From CAVVPY01 sp963750295 (GTDB taxonomy: Bacteria; Actinomycetota; Actinomycetes; Mycobacteriales; Jatrophihabitantaceae), in the NCBI GenBank assembly GCA_963750295.1, contig CAVVPY010000001.1, forward strand, positions 806,001 to 870,000: DNA of 64,000 bases. The letters are read 5' to 3'. How positions within the stretch are numbered: position 1 is the stretch's first letter; every line of letters begins with the position of its first letter. Both the position numbers and the translations under genes were made by a program. This document shows, one piece after another, positions 49,331 through 57,834 of this stretch. Below the pieces are notes generated by a model. That model was not told where the DNA came from. It saw only the letters and a list, made by a program, of their open reading frames with translations, and searched no databases.

Positions 49331-50065
49331 TCAGTGCGGCGACGGTGGCGGCAGCGCGACCCCGAATCCGGCGACCGCCAGCCGCAGCAATACCTGCCCC
49401 GGCGCGAGCAGGTCGGCGATCCGTGCGGCGGCCAGCACCTCCAGCTCGCCCAGCCGCTGCTGATAGGTGTCCGGACCGGCGAGCCGCGCGCGTTGCAACT
49501 GCTCGGTGTTGTGCCAGACCCGCTGCCGCGCTTCGCGAAGGAAGCGCCTGGATGCGAGTCGGTTGACCGGGCTGAGCACTCGGTCGAGCACGGTCTTGCC
49601 TGTCAGCTGATCGTCCTCGGCAGCGACCCGGCCGGCCAGGACGCCGTCGATGCGCTCGTGGTCTCGGCGGCGTCTGGCCATCAGCACGGGATCGGCGAAA
49701 TCGGCGTCACTGATGACCGCGAGCAGCGCCTGCGGCAGGTCGTAGTTGATGTGGGCGTTGATTCCCAGCAGCACCTGTCGCAGTGCGGGCAGCTCGGCCG
49801 GCGCGTCGAACGCGAGCCGCCACGGACGCGGGACGGGCAGATTGCCGAGGTCGGCGTCCAAGGCACGTAGGTACAGCTCGGCGAAGCGGACGTCCCATTC
49901 GCCGACCCAGCCGGGATCTTCGAAGCGGGCCTCGTCGACGGCCATACTGACCGCGAGCGTCGTACGGCGGTAGGTGTCGAGGAAGGCTCGGCGGTGCGCG
50001 AGAGCGGGGGGCATCGCGTCGCTGCGAGCCTGCAACTGCCGTGCCACGTCGTCGATCCGCCCCAT
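49331..50065 (-). CDS. DUF5995 family protein
   Basis: A 244-residue cytosolic protein of the DUF5995 family, which has no known function. The family segments RFAELYLRALDADL, LPALRQVLLGINAHINYDLPQALL and FLREARQRVWHN are visible; the histidines of INAHINYDL might bind a metal, but this is speculation. The ATG at 50065 starts the family block IDDVARQLQARSD; the frame upstream is antisense to the next gene. It is divergent from the gene at 50150. Confidence 0.8.
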   Translation of the reverse strand: MGRIDDVARQLQARSDAMPPALAHRRAFLDTYRRTTLAVSMAVDEARFEDPGWVGEWDVRFAELYLRALDADLGNLPVPRPWRLAFDAPAELPALRQVLLGINAHINYDLPQALLAVISDADFADPVLMARRRRDHERIDGVLAGRVAAEDDQLTGKTVLDRVLSPVNRLASRRFLREARQRVWHNTEQLQRARLAGPDTYQQRLGELEVLAAARIADLLAPGQVLLRLAVAGFGVALPPPSPH

Positions 50066-50149
50066 CGACTGTCTGCCTTCCCCCAGGGATGATGATCTGA
50101 CGGTTGGACCGACAGTATGCCCGGGGCGGGGCGACGGGGGGAGATGGTC

Positions 50150-50743
50150 ATGTCTGGAGCGTGGTCGTTCGACCCGGTGGTCGTGGGTCAACGTGAGTGC
50201 GACGCATGGATTGCCTATTACCGGCGCGAATGGCGCCCGTTTCTGCTCGCCTCGGTCGGCATGGTCCGCGCCGGCTTCGGCATGCGCGCGCGGCGCACGC
50301 TGCTCGGGGCGTGGCTGGTACTGCGGGCCAACCAGGTCTGGGCGCCGCATCCGGACAACGACCCGGACGCCGCGCGCGAATTCATGCGTCGCTTCTACGC
50401 GCTCGTCGCGAAGGACGGCGCGCTGCGGCTCGATCCGGTCGAGGCGTCGCGTCGCGAGGTCGAGTGGTGGCGCGTGCACCGCGTGCACCAGCGTGAGAGC
50501 GGGGTGACCGAGCAGGATCTCGTGACCGCCGTGGCAGATCTCTACGCCTACGTCTACAGCGTCGAACCGGCCGCAGTCATCGAGGCGGCGCGGCTGCGGG
50601 TGCTCGCGATGGCGTTGTCGGACGCGTGGGTCGCGGCCGGCTGCTCGCTCGATGACCCGCGAGTGGCCGACGAGCGGCGCGCACTCGTCGCGTCCTACTC
50701 CGCGCTGCGTGAGGCCGCCGACCGCTCGCGCGCATCGCGGTAG
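50150..50743 (+). CDS. Conserved actinobacterial protein, unknown function
   Basis: A 197-residue protein I do not recognise by name. It is tryptophan- and arginine-rich at the start (CDAWIAYYRREWRPFLLASVGMVRAGFGM, LRANQVWAPHPDNDPDAAREFMRRFY) and helical throughout, with no clear membrane helix. Similar proteins with the VWAPxPDNDP motif appear to be widespread in actinomycetes. The ATG at 50150 has GGGGGAG 6 nt upstream. Its 3' end overlaps the convergent gene at 50695 by 49 bp. Confidence 0.7.
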   Translation: MSGAWSFDPVVVGQRECDAWIAYYRREWRPFLLASVGMVRAGFGMRARRTLLGAWLVLRANQVWAPHPDNDPDAAREFMRRFYALVAKDGALRLDPVEASRREVEWWRVHRVHQRESGVTEQDLVTAVADLYAYVYSVEPAAVIEAARLRVLAMALSDAWVAAGCSLDDPRVADERRALVASYSALREAADRSRASR

Positions 50744-51330
50744 AAGGCAAGCACCCCGTCAGCGCCTCGCAGCGTGCGGACCGGGCGAGCAGCGCCGAAC
50801 GGCGCGTCCCAGAACGCGTCGTCGGGAACCGGATCGAGTCCGACGTACGCGTACGGCTCGTCGATGAACCCGTCCCCCGGGGACAATCCGTAGTTCACCT
50901 CATCGACCCGGATGCCGACATCGAAGTGCTCGGGCCACAGCACCGGTTCGGCATCGGGCGCAAACAGGCGCAGCGCCGCATCGCCGATCGCGAACGCCTC
51001 GGCGAGCGCGGCGGCCGCGTCGACGTCGAGGGTCAGCGTCTCGTCGAGGGACACACCGGTCTGGTCGTGGTACAGGCCCTCGGGCGCCCCCGCTGCGACG
51101 CCTGCCTCGGCCGCGACGTCGCCGATCGGACGCCCGCCGACCGCCAGCCGGCGGCCGTCCTGGGTGACGAGGTGAACGCCGTCGACACGAAGGTCCGGTG
51201 CCGCGACGGTGCAGAATCCGCCGGGGCACACGCGCAGCCGGATGGTTCCGCTGGCACGGTGTTGCGGTCCGGCTAGGACGAGTTCGGCGACGGCGTGCAG
51301 GCCACGCCGGGTCACCGGGTCAGGTCTCAT
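50695..51330 (-). CDS. Conserved protein, unknown function
   Basis: A 211-residue protein without a family I can name. The N-terminal part (RRGLHAVAELVLAGPQHRASGTIRLRV) and the C-terminal part (WPEHFDVGIRVDEVNYGLSPGDGFIDEPYAYVG) look like an enzyme or sterol/ligand-binding fold with many acidic residues. No signal or membrane segment is seen. The ATG at 51330 is likely (MRPDPVTRRG); a start at 51348 is also possible. It overlaps the convergent gene by 49 bp. Confidence 0.65.
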   Translation of the reverse strand: MRPDPVTRRGLHAVAELVLAGPQHRASGTIRLRVCPGGFCTVAAPDLRVDGVHLVTQDGRRLAVGGRPIGDVAAEAGVAAGAPEGLYHDQTGVSLDETLTLDVDAAAALAEAFAIGDAALRLFAPDAEPVLWPEHFDVGIRVDEVNYGLSPGDGFIDEPYAYVGLDPVPDDAFWDAPFGAARPVRTLRGADGVLAFYRDARERSAASRSAE

Positions 51331-51423
51331 GCCACTCAGTCTGCGCATCGGGTATCGCCGTTACGCGACGGGGCGCGGGCGAACCGGATGAAACGTCGGC
51401 GCCCCTTGCCGAGACAGAGACGC

Positions 51424-52647
51424 ATGCCGGAGACGTCCTATGACAACCTGCTCGTCGTCGCGGTGCTGGCCGCGCTTGCCCCGCTCGTCCTCGGTGCGCT
51501 GCCGCGGCTCCGCGTCCCCGCGGTCGTGCTCGAGATCGTCCTGGGAATTGCGGTCGGCCCGGCCGGCCTCGGCTGGGTCGAGGCCGACCTGCCGGTGCAG
51601 ATCCTGGCGCTGGTCGGGTTGGCGTTCCTGCTGTTCCTCGCCGGGCTGGAAATCGACCTTGCCCGGCTGCGCGGGCACGCGCTCGGGGTCGCCGTCGTGG
51701 GCTACGGGGTGACGCTCGTCCTCGGATTCGGTGCCGGCGTGGGCCTGCACAGTATCGGTTGGGTGCAGCAACCGCTGCTGCTCGCGATCGCGCTGTCGGC
51801 GACGTCCCTCGGTCTCGTCGTACCGGTGTTGAAGGACGCGGGCGCGGCGGGCACGGCGGCCGGGCAGACCGCGATCGCGGCCGCGAGTGTCGCCGACTTC
51901 GCCGCCATCGTCGTGCTGTCGCTGTTCTTCTCGACCGCCGGCGGCGGTGTGGGCGCCAAGCTCGTGCTGCTGGTGGCCTTCGCTGTGCTGGTCGCCGCGA
52001 CGGCCGCCGTCCTGACCACCGCCGGCCGGTCGATGCGGGTCGGCGACCTGCTGGTTCGGCTGCAGGACACGACGGCCGAGATCCGGATCCGGCTCGCCGT
52101 CGTGCTGCTCGTGGCCTTCGTCGTGTTCGCCGAGCACTTCGGTCTCGAGAGCATCCTGGGTGCCTTCCTCGCCGGGGCGCTCGTCGGCCTCGTCGACCGT
52201 GACGCGACGTCCCACCCGCGCTTCCGGATCAAGCTGGACGCCATCGGGTACGGCTTCCTCATCCCGGTGTTCTTTGTCAGCAGCGGCGTCCGGCTCGACC
52301 TGTCCGGGCTGGTCGACAGCCCGAGCGCGCTCGCCCGCGTCCCGGTGTTCCTGGCCGTCCTGCTTGTAGCACGAGCGGTTCCGGCGCTGGCGGTGCGCCG
52401 CGAACTCGGTACGCGGCAAGCGCTGGCGGTGGGTCTGCTGCAGGCAACGTCCCTGCCGTTCATCGTCACGGCTACCCAGATCGGCCTCGTCCTCGGCAAG
52501 ATCAGCGCGGTGTCCGCCGCCGCCCTCGTATGCGCTGGGCTGCTGTCGGTGCTGATTTTCCCGCCGCTCGCGCTGGCGCTGCTTCGTGAGGGTCAGGACG
52601 GCCGGCGGTCGTCGCGCCAGGACCGGAACGCCGTCAGCAGATCCTGA
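51424..52647 (+). CDS. Cation:proton antiporter (Kef/CPA2 type)
   Basis: A 407-residue membrane protein of the monovalent cation:proton antiporter-2 family with about 11-12 helices. The motifs FLLFLAGLEIDL and ALSATSLGLVVPVLKD (family acidic and polar helix-break residues) are seen, together with ILGAFLAGALVGL and LIPVFFVSSGVRLDL. There is no C-terminal TrkA-N domain. The ATG at 51424 directly precedes the first helix. The 3' end overlaps the anti-sigma gene by 55 bp. Confidence 0.87.
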   Translation: MPETSYDNLLVVAVLAALAPLVLGALPRLRVPAVVLEIVLGIAVGPAGLGWVEADLPVQILALVGLAFLLFLAGLEIDLARLRGHALGVAVVGYGVTLVLGFGAGVGLHSIGWVQQPLLLAIALSATSLGLVVPVLKDAGAAGTAAGQTAIAAASVADFAAIVVLSLFFSTAGGGVGAKLVLLVAFAVLVAATAAVLTTAGRSMRVGDLLVRLQDTTAEIRIRLAVVLLVAFVVFAEHFGLESILGAFLAGALVGLVDRDATSHPRFRIKLDAIGYGFLIPVFFVSSGVRLDLSGLVDSPSALARVPVFLAVLLVARAVPALAVRRELGTRQALAVGLLQATSLPFIVTATQIGLVLGKISAVSAAALVCAGLLSVLIFPPLALALLREGQDGRRSSRQDRNAVSRS

Positions 52648-52850
52648 CGTGCCGCCGCGGTCAACGTGTCGAAGCGCACCGAGCCGAGCACGCGCAGGGT
52701 GGATCGCATCTGGTCGAGGTAGTTCTGGCAGCCCGGGCACTCGTCGACGTGCTGCTCGAATCGCGACGTGGCGGCCGGGGCGAGTGTTCCTTCGAGGTAC
52801 TCGGTGACGAGGTCGACGAAGTCCTGGCAGCTGAGCTCGTCGTTGCTCAC
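52593..52850 (-). CDS. Zinc-finger anti-sigma factor
   Basis: An 85-residue protein with the ZAS motif H-x3-C-x2-C (H34, C38, C41) in HVDECPGCQNYL, preceded by a Cys (C8) in place of the usual upstream His or Glu. Such proteins hold a cognate ECF sigma factor inactive. There is no membrane helix, so it is a soluble type. Its GTG start overlaps the sigma gene stop (GTGA), which gives coupled translation. The overlap with the antiporter gene is antisense. Confidence 0.85.
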   Translation of the reverse strand: MSNDELSCQDFVDLVTEYLEGTLAPAATSRFEQHVDECPGCQNYLDQMRSTLRVLGSVRFDTLTAAARQDLLTAFRSWRDDRRPS

Positions 52851-53479
52851 TGCTTGGCCCGGTAGTAGTCCTCGAGCGCTTGCCTGATCCTGGCCCGGCC
52901 GCGGTGCAGCAGCACCCGCTGGTTCGCCGGAGTGAGATCGAGCAGCATGCAGACCTCGGCGGCGTCGTACCCGTCCACGTCACAGAGCGAGACCACGACG
53001 CGTTGCTGTGGCGGCAGCCGGTCCAGTTCGCGATGGACGAGGGTGCGCACCTCACCTGAGAGCAGCGACTCCTCGGGGGAGTCCGGCCACGGCTGCGGCG
53101 GCCGTTGCCAATGCTGCGGCCAGTCCGGATGGTCGTCGGGGAGGAACCGGTCGGCCGGCACCACACGTTCGGCCGCCGGCAGTGCACTGACCGGCGTGCT
53201 GCGGTGTTCGCGGATGCCGCGCGTCTTTGCGATGTTGGTCAGGATGCGGAATACCCAGGTACGGACGCTCGATCGTCCCTCGAACCGGTCGATCCCCTGC
53301 AGCACCGCTACCCAGGTGTCCTGCACGACCTCGGCGGCCACCTCGCGGTCACCGACGAAGCTGTACGCGACGCGGGTCATGACCGAGCCGTACCTGTCGA
53401 CCAGCGCTGCGAAGGCCGCCTCGTCACCGGCTCGCAGCGCGGCAGCGAGATCCGCTTCGGTCTGCGCGATGTCGGACAC
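52847..53479 (-). CDS. ECF RNA polymerase sigma factor
   Basis: A 210-residue extracytoplasmic-function sigma factor. Region 2 is FAALVDRYGSVMTRVAYSFVGDREVAAEVVQDTWVAVLQG and FEGRSSVRTWVFRILTNIA; region 4 is LDRLPPQQRVVVSLCDVDGYDAAEVCMLLDLTPANQRVLLHRGRARIRQ. A ~35-residue Pro/Trp-rich linker (DHPDWPQHWQRPPQPWPDSP) between them is longer than usual. The GTG at 53479 has GGGAGG 4-5 nt upstream. It is followed by its anti-sigma partner; the promoter it recognises is unknown. Confidence 0.92.
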   Translation of the reverse strand: MSDIAQTEADLAAALRAGDEAAFAALVDRYGSVMTRVAYSFVGDREVAAEVVQDTWVAVLQGIDRFEGRSSVRTWVFRILTNIAKTRGIREHRSTPVSALPAAERVVPADRFLPDDHPDWPQHWQRPPQPWPDSPEESLLSGEVRTLVHRELDRLPPQQRVVVSLCDVDGYDAAEVCMLLDLTPANQRVLLHRGRARIRQALEDYYRAKQ

Positions 53480-53545
53480 CGGTCCTCCCGGTGGTCAACC
53501 TAGCTGCGGCGGACCTGCTCACGGCAGGGTCGGCCGCACAGGTTG

Positions 53546-54250
53546 TCATCGGTACTCCGGGTTCTCGTAGTCGAACCGGCAACCCGCGTCCCACTCCGAG
53601 CGCTGGTTGCCGTGCGCCGGGACGCCGCCGGCGTCCTTGAGCATCCGCGCCAGGTGCATGAGATTCCACGTCATGAACGTCGTGTTGCGGTTGGTGAAGT
53701 CGTTCTCGGGACCGCCGGATCCCTCGTCGAGATAGGACGGTCCGGGCCCGGCCTCGCCGATCCAACCCGCGTCGGCCTGCGGCGGGATCGTGTAACCGAT
53801 GTGCTGCAGCGTGTACAGGACGTTCATCGCGCAGTGTTTGATGCCGTCCTCGTTGCCGGTGATGAAGCAGCCGCCCACGCGTCCGTAGTAGAGATACTGG
53901 CCGGCCTCGTTGAGCAGGTGCGATCCGCCGTAGAGGCGCTCGTGCACCTTCTTCATCACCGAGCTGTTGTCCCCGAGCCAGATCGGTCCGGCCAGGACGA
54001 GGATGTCGGCGGCCTTGACCGTCTCGAAGATCTCCGGCCAGTCATCGGTGGCCGCGCCGTGCTCGCGCATGTCCGGCCACACGCCGGTGGCGATGTCGCG
54101 ATCGACAGCCCGGATGATGTCCACGTGCACGTCGTGCTCTCGCATGATGTGCGCGCTCGCGTCGACCAGGCCCTGCGTGTTGCTGACCTGAGGGGAGGGC
54201 TTGAGCGTGCAGTTGATGAACAGCGCCTTCAGATCGCTGTAGTCGGTCAC
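53546..54250 (-). CDS. Flavodoxin-fold NAD(P)H-dependent oxidoreductase
   Basis: A 234-residue flavoprotein of the flavodoxin/NADPH-dependent FMN reductase superfamily. The start LKALFINCTLKPSPQVSNT supplies the FMN phosphate loop, ADILVLAGPIWLGDNSSVMKKVHER is the flavin-proximal segment, and GGCFITGNEDG follows. It probably carries FMN and transfers electrons in the cytosol. The GTG at 54250 has AAGGGA 6 nt upstream. It lies 30 bp after the Rieske-TPP gene on the same strand, so they probably form an operon and may be redox partners. Confidence 0.83.
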   Translation of the reverse strand: MTDYSDLKALFINCTLKPSPQVSNTQGLVDASAHIMREHDVHVDIIRAVDRDIATGVWPDMREHGAATDDWPEIFETVKAADILVLAGPIWLGDNSSVMKKVHERLYGGSHLLNEAGQYLYYGRVGGCFITGNEDGIKHCAMNVLYTLQHIGYTIPPQADAGWIGEAGPGPSYLDEGSGGPENDFTNRNTTFMTWNLMHLARMLKDAGGVPAHGNQRSEWDAGCRFDYENPEYR

Positions 54251-54280
54251 GGTTGATCCCTTCACCAAAGGTTGGCCGAG

Positions 54281-56218
54281 CTAGAGGAGCTGGGCGTCCT
54301 GCTGGACGCACAGCAGAGCGGGTCCGTCGGCGGCGAACAGGGCGGTCATGGCGGCGTCGAGTTCCTCGCGCCGCTCGACCCGGATGCCGGTCGCGCCGCA
54401 CAGGTCGGCGTAGGCCGCCCAGTCCGGGTTGTGCAGCGAGGTGTGCCAGACCGGCACCCCCGCCGCGAGCTGCTCCTTGCTGATCTTGCCGAGTGCGTGG
54501 TTGTCGAGCAGCAGGTGCTTGATCGGGATCCGGTACTTCACCGCGGTCAGGAGCTCGGCGCTGTACTGGCCGAACCCGCCGTCGCCGGTGACCGCGACGA
54601 TCGGGCGCCCGGGCGCTGCCGCCCAGGCGCCGAGCGCGGCCGGGTACCCGAAGCCGATCGAGCCGAGATAGCCGGACATCAGCACTGGCTGCCCGGCCGA
54701 CTCGAGGTAGCGGCCGAGCGAGTACGCGTGGTTGCCGACGTCGACGGTCACGACGGCGTCGCGGGGCAGGTGCCGCGACAGCGCGTCGAACACAGCTGCC
54801 GCAGAGACGCCGAGCCCGCGGTCGTCGTCGGCCCGGCGCGCCTTCTCGGCCCGCCAGATCGCCCAGCGCGCGGCGACGTCCGCCCGCTGATCCTCGGCGG
54901 CAACCGTCCCGAGGCGCGCGGCCAGGGCCGGCAAGGTGATGGCGGCGTCGCCGAGCAGATGTTCGGTCACGGCGTCGAAGCGGCCGATCGCCTGCGGCGT
55001 GTCGTCGATCTGGATGATCGGCTTGTACGCGGCGATGCCGGTGTGGTTCGAGAACGAGGCGCCGACGACCACCAGCAGGTCGGCCTCGTTCATCAGCCAG
55101 CTCGCGACCGGAGTCCCGCTGCGCCCGAGCACACCCGCACCGAGCGGATGGTCGTCGGGGACGAGCCCCTTCGCCTTGAACGTGGTCAGCACCGGTGCCC
55201 CGAGGCGTTCGGCCAGAGACTGCAGCTCGTCCTGCGCGCCGCGGGCGCCGTGCCCGGCGATCAGGACCGGTCGTTTCGCGGCAGCGAGAAGCGCGGCCGC
55301 GCGCTCGAGTGCTGCGCCGTCGGGCAGGACGTGGCGCGCCGACAGCCGCCCGCCGGGCGTGGCCGGTGCCTGGTCGGAGGGCTGCACCTGCACCTCGTCG
55401 GGCAGCACCAGATGGGCGACGCCGCGTCCGTCGATGGCGTGCTTGACCGCGAGTGCGGCCAGTTCGGCGTGGTTGCTGCCGGCTTCGACGGTGACCGTCG
55501 AGACCGCGACGTCCGCGAACACGGCCGACAGGTCGACGTCCTGGAACGCGCCGCGTCCGCGGACCGGCGAGGGCACCTGTCCCGATAGCGCAACCACCGG
55601 TGAACCGTCCAGTTTCGCGTCGTAGAGGCCGGTCAGCAGATTGGTCGATCCTGGGCCGGCGATGGCGAAGCACGCGGCGGGACGGCCGGTCAACTTGCCG
55701 TACGCGCTCGCCGCGAAGGCGGCGGCGCCCTCGTGCCGGATCCCAATGTAGGTGAGTTCGCCGCGCTGCTCGGCCTTGCGCATCGCCTCGGCGGCCCCGA
55801 GGTTCGAGTGGCCCACCATCCCGAACACGTGCGTGACCCCGAATCCGACGAGCGTCTCGACCAGGACGTCGCCGACCGTGCGCGGCGGCGACGGCAGGTC
55901 GGGCAGCAGGACGTGGACGCCGTCGGTGCGCTCGTCCACCTCGTAGCTCGCGACCCCGTCCGCGAAGCCCGCTGGCGGGCGACCGGTCAGCGGGTCGTAG
56001 TCGTACCCGTGCCAGGGGCAGCGCAGCCAGCCCTTCTCGATCGATCCCTCGCCGAGCGGGCCACCCTGGTGCGGGCAGTGGTCGGCAAGGGCACCGAGGC
56101 GCTCACCGCAGCGCGACAGGGCCACCGTCCGGCCGTCCACCACAACGCTGCGGACCCGCCCGTCAGCGGGGACGTCGGCCGCGTCGACGTGATGCCAGCG
56201 CTGGTGCGTTTCGGTCAT
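54281..56218 (-). CDS. Rieske [2Fe-2S] domain fused to a pyruvate-oxidase-like TPP enzyme
   Basis: A 645-residue fusion. Residues 1-105 are a Rieske ferredoxin domain with both ligand pairs intact: CPHQGG (C48, H50) and CPWHGYDYD (C67, H70). From about residue 113 a full three-domain TPP enzyme follows, with catalytic glutamate E163 (IRHEGAAAF), AIAGPGSTNLLTGLYDA, and the TPP/Mg motif GDGG (545) with N573 in DNHALG, closest to the pyruvate oxidase/acetolactate synthase group. Decarboxylation of a 2-oxoacid with electron passage to the Rieske cluster is a reasonable inference; substrate and acceptor are unknown. The ATG at 56218 begins the Rieske domain. A flavoprotein gene follows. Confidence 0.88.
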   Translation of the reverse strand: MTETHQRWHHVDAADVPADGRVRSVVVDGRTVALSRCGERLGALADHCPHQGGPLGEGSIEKGWLRCPWHGYDYDPLTGRPPAGFADGVASYEVDERTDGVHVLLPDLPSPPRTVGDVLVETLVGFGVTHVFGMVGHSNLGAAEAMRKAEQRGELTYIGIRHEGAAAFAASAYGKLTGRPAACFAIAGPGSTNLLTGLYDAKLDGSPVVALSGQVPSPVRGRGAFQDVDLSAVFADVAVSTVTVEAGSNHAELAALAVKHAIDGRGVAHLVLPDEVQVQPSDQAPATPGGRLSARHVLPDGAALERAAALLAAAKRPVLIAGHGARGAQDELQSLAERLGAPVLTTFKAKGLVPDDHPLGAGVLGRSGTPVASWLMNEADLLVVVGASFSNHTGIAAYKPIIQIDDTPQAIGRFDAVTEHLLGDAAITLPALAARLGTVAAEDQRADVAARWAIWRAEKARRADDDRGLGVSAAAVFDALSRHLPRDAVVTVDVGNHAYSLGRYLESAGQPVLMSGYLGSIGFGYPAALGAWAAAPGRPIVAVTGDGGFGQYSAELLTAVKYRIPIKHLLLDNHALGKISKEQLAAGVPVWHTSLHNPDWAAYADLCGATGIRVERREELDAAMTALFAADGPALLCVQQDAQLL

Positions 56219-56563
56219 GGGATGTAGTGCCCGAATCGGGCTGCACCGTTACGCCGCGAACGGAACTAGTAGCAGCTCAGTGAGTTAAATCAACATAAAT
56301 TGCCGTGATTCGGAAGGGTGTTTGCGGGCAAGTGCGGAAGAGTACAGGTTGGTTCGTTACCTTCGAAGCAACGCGTCGGTAGCACCAGCGCCGGTGAGGC
56401 GTGGCCGGCCCGAGACCGGCGGGGCGCCGCTGTAACGGGGGATGCGGCGCCCCGCCGCCCGGCCGACCCGGGTGTGCCTCGGAGTCCGATTTGCCTCAAC
56501 TCGGCCCACCACCGGACGATCATGTCGGTGAGCTCTGTTCCCGGCAGCTGAGGATCGTCCGCC
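56219..56563. other. 345-bp divergent intergenic region with a structured leader
   Basis: An AT-richer patch near 56280-56310 carries the likely promoter of the Rieske-TPP gene on the minus strand (TTGATT, 16-bp spacer, TACTAG). On the plus strand, TACCTT near 56359 is a possible -10 for the NlpC/P60 gene, leaving a leader of about 200 nt. That leader contains the hairpin at 56418-56456. No protein gene is supported. Confidence 0.5.
56418..56456 (+). promoter_or_regulatory. Strong hairpin in the NlpC/P60 leader
   Basis: GGCGGGGCGCCGC (56418-56430) pairs perfectly with GCGGCGCCCCGCC (56444-56456) around a 13-nt loop. A flanking pair GGCCGG/CCGGCC (56403-56408, 56459-56464) can extend it. Actinobacterial cell-wall hydrolase genes often have riboswitch leaders (c-di-AMP), but I cannot match this to that consensus, so it may be an attenuator or a new element. 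Confidence 0.55.
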
Positions 56564-57760
56564 ATGACTTCCGCAATGACTGCAGTCAGCATGGGTCGCA
56601 CGCTGCGGCAGCACGGCCGGTGCGCTGCGCTGTTCGCCGTCGCGGTCGGGGTGGTCGTGGCCGGCACGCTCGGCGCTCCCGCCTCGGCCGACACCCCCGA
56701 CTCCCATGACCCGTTCGGGAACGTCGAGTCGGTTCGCGCTCCCTCGGCCGACACGGTCCAGTTCAGCGGCTGGGCGGCCGAGCCGGACGCCCTCACCAGC
56801 AACGCCACCGTCGTCGGCCTCGTCGACGGCGCCCAGGTCGTCAGCGCCGTTACGAGCGTGGTGCGCCCCAAAGTCCAGCGGTACAAGCACACCGGACCCA
56901 CCCCGGGATTCGTGCTGCCCGTCCCGGTGCCGGTCGACGACGGCGTGCACGTCGCGTGCCTCGCGGTCGCCAACGTCGGCGAGGGCAGGTACACGGTGCT
57001 GCGGTGCGCACCCGTCCCGCTGGGGACGGATCTGACGGCCGACCAACTGGCTGCGCGCAACCCGCAGGGCAATATCACCCACGTCAGGGCCGCGCCGGCA
57101 TCGATGCACGTCACCGGATGGACCGCCGATCCCGACTTCATCAGCCGTCGGCTCGATGCCGTGCTGTACGTGGACGGCGCACCCGTGGCAACGGTCATGA
57201 CCGGGCCGAGCACTCCGGCGATGAGAGCGCAGGGCGCCGGGCCGCGGTCGGCCATCGACATCACCGTCCCGGTCGGCACCGGAGCACACGTCGCCTGCCT
57301 CTGGGTCGTCAACCTCGGCCTGGGTCAGAACGCGCTGCTGGGGTGCTACACCCGCGACACCCGTGGCTCCGTCGGCCGCGGCGAGGTGATCGCCCCGCCG
57401 GTGAACGCGAAGATCGTCACCGAGGCACGCAAGCACATCGGCCAGCCGTACGTGTGGGGCGCCGCGGGTCCCGACCGCTTCGACTGCTCCGGCCTCGTCA
57501 AGTACAGCTACAGCAAGTTCGACCTCGCCACTCCTCGGGTGTCACAGGACCAGTTCACCGCGGCGCGGCGGATCACCGCGGCGCGGGCCGTTCCCGGCGA
57601 CCTCGTGTTCAGCTATGACGGCGTCGGCGACGTCTACCACGTCGGCATCTACACCGGCCCGGGAATGACCGTGGCCGCGATCGACGAGGACCGAGGTGTC
57701 GACAATCAGCCGATCTGGGACCCGTCGATGGTGTCCTACGGATCGTTCACTCACACCTGA
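56564..57760 (+). CDS. Secreted NlpC/P60 cell-wall hydrolase
   Basis: A 398-residue exported protein. Residues 1-43 form a signal peptide ending ASADTPD. Two ~110-residue repeats follow (GNVESVRAPSADTVQFSGWA and GNITHVRAAPASMHVTGWT, each with HVACL near its end), a secreted actinobacterial beta-sandwich type. The C-terminal NlpC/P60 domain has catalytic Cys308 (DCSGLVKYSY) and His359 (YHVGIYTGPG). It likely cleaves peptidoglycan stem peptides. The ATG at 56564 is used; ATG 56576 is an alternative. The structured leader upstream suggests RNA-level control. Confidence 0.9.
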   Translation: MTSAMTAVSMGRTLRQHGRCAALFAVAVGVVVAGTLGAPASADTPDSHDPFGNVESVRAPSADTVQFSGWAAEPDALTSNATVVGLVDGAQVVSAVTSVVRPKVQRYKHTGPTPGFVLPVPVPVDDGVHVACLAVANVGEGRYTVLRCAPVPLGTDLTADQLAARNPQGNITHVRAAPASMHVTGWTADPDFISRRLDAVLYVDGAPVATVMTGPSTPAMRAQGAGPRSAIDITVPVGTGAHVACLWVVNLGLGQNALLGCYTRDTRGSVGRGEVIAPPVNAKIVTEARKHIGQPYVWGAAGPDRFDCSGLVKYSYSKFDLATPRVSQDQFTAARRITAARAVPGDLVFSYDGVGDVYHVGIYTGPGMTVAAIDEDRGVDNQPIWDPSMVSYGSFTHT

Positions 57761-57834
57761 GGGCACTCGGCTGGACGTGTCACCGCCCGATCTACAGGAT
57801 GATGGCGGCAGATCGGACGTGACGGGGGTGCTGG

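Noticed and set aside
56318..56551. 77-codon frame upstream of the NlpC/P60 gene
   Set aside because: It runs through the strong hairpin, lacks a ribosome-binding site and has unstructured composition; the region is better explained as a leader.
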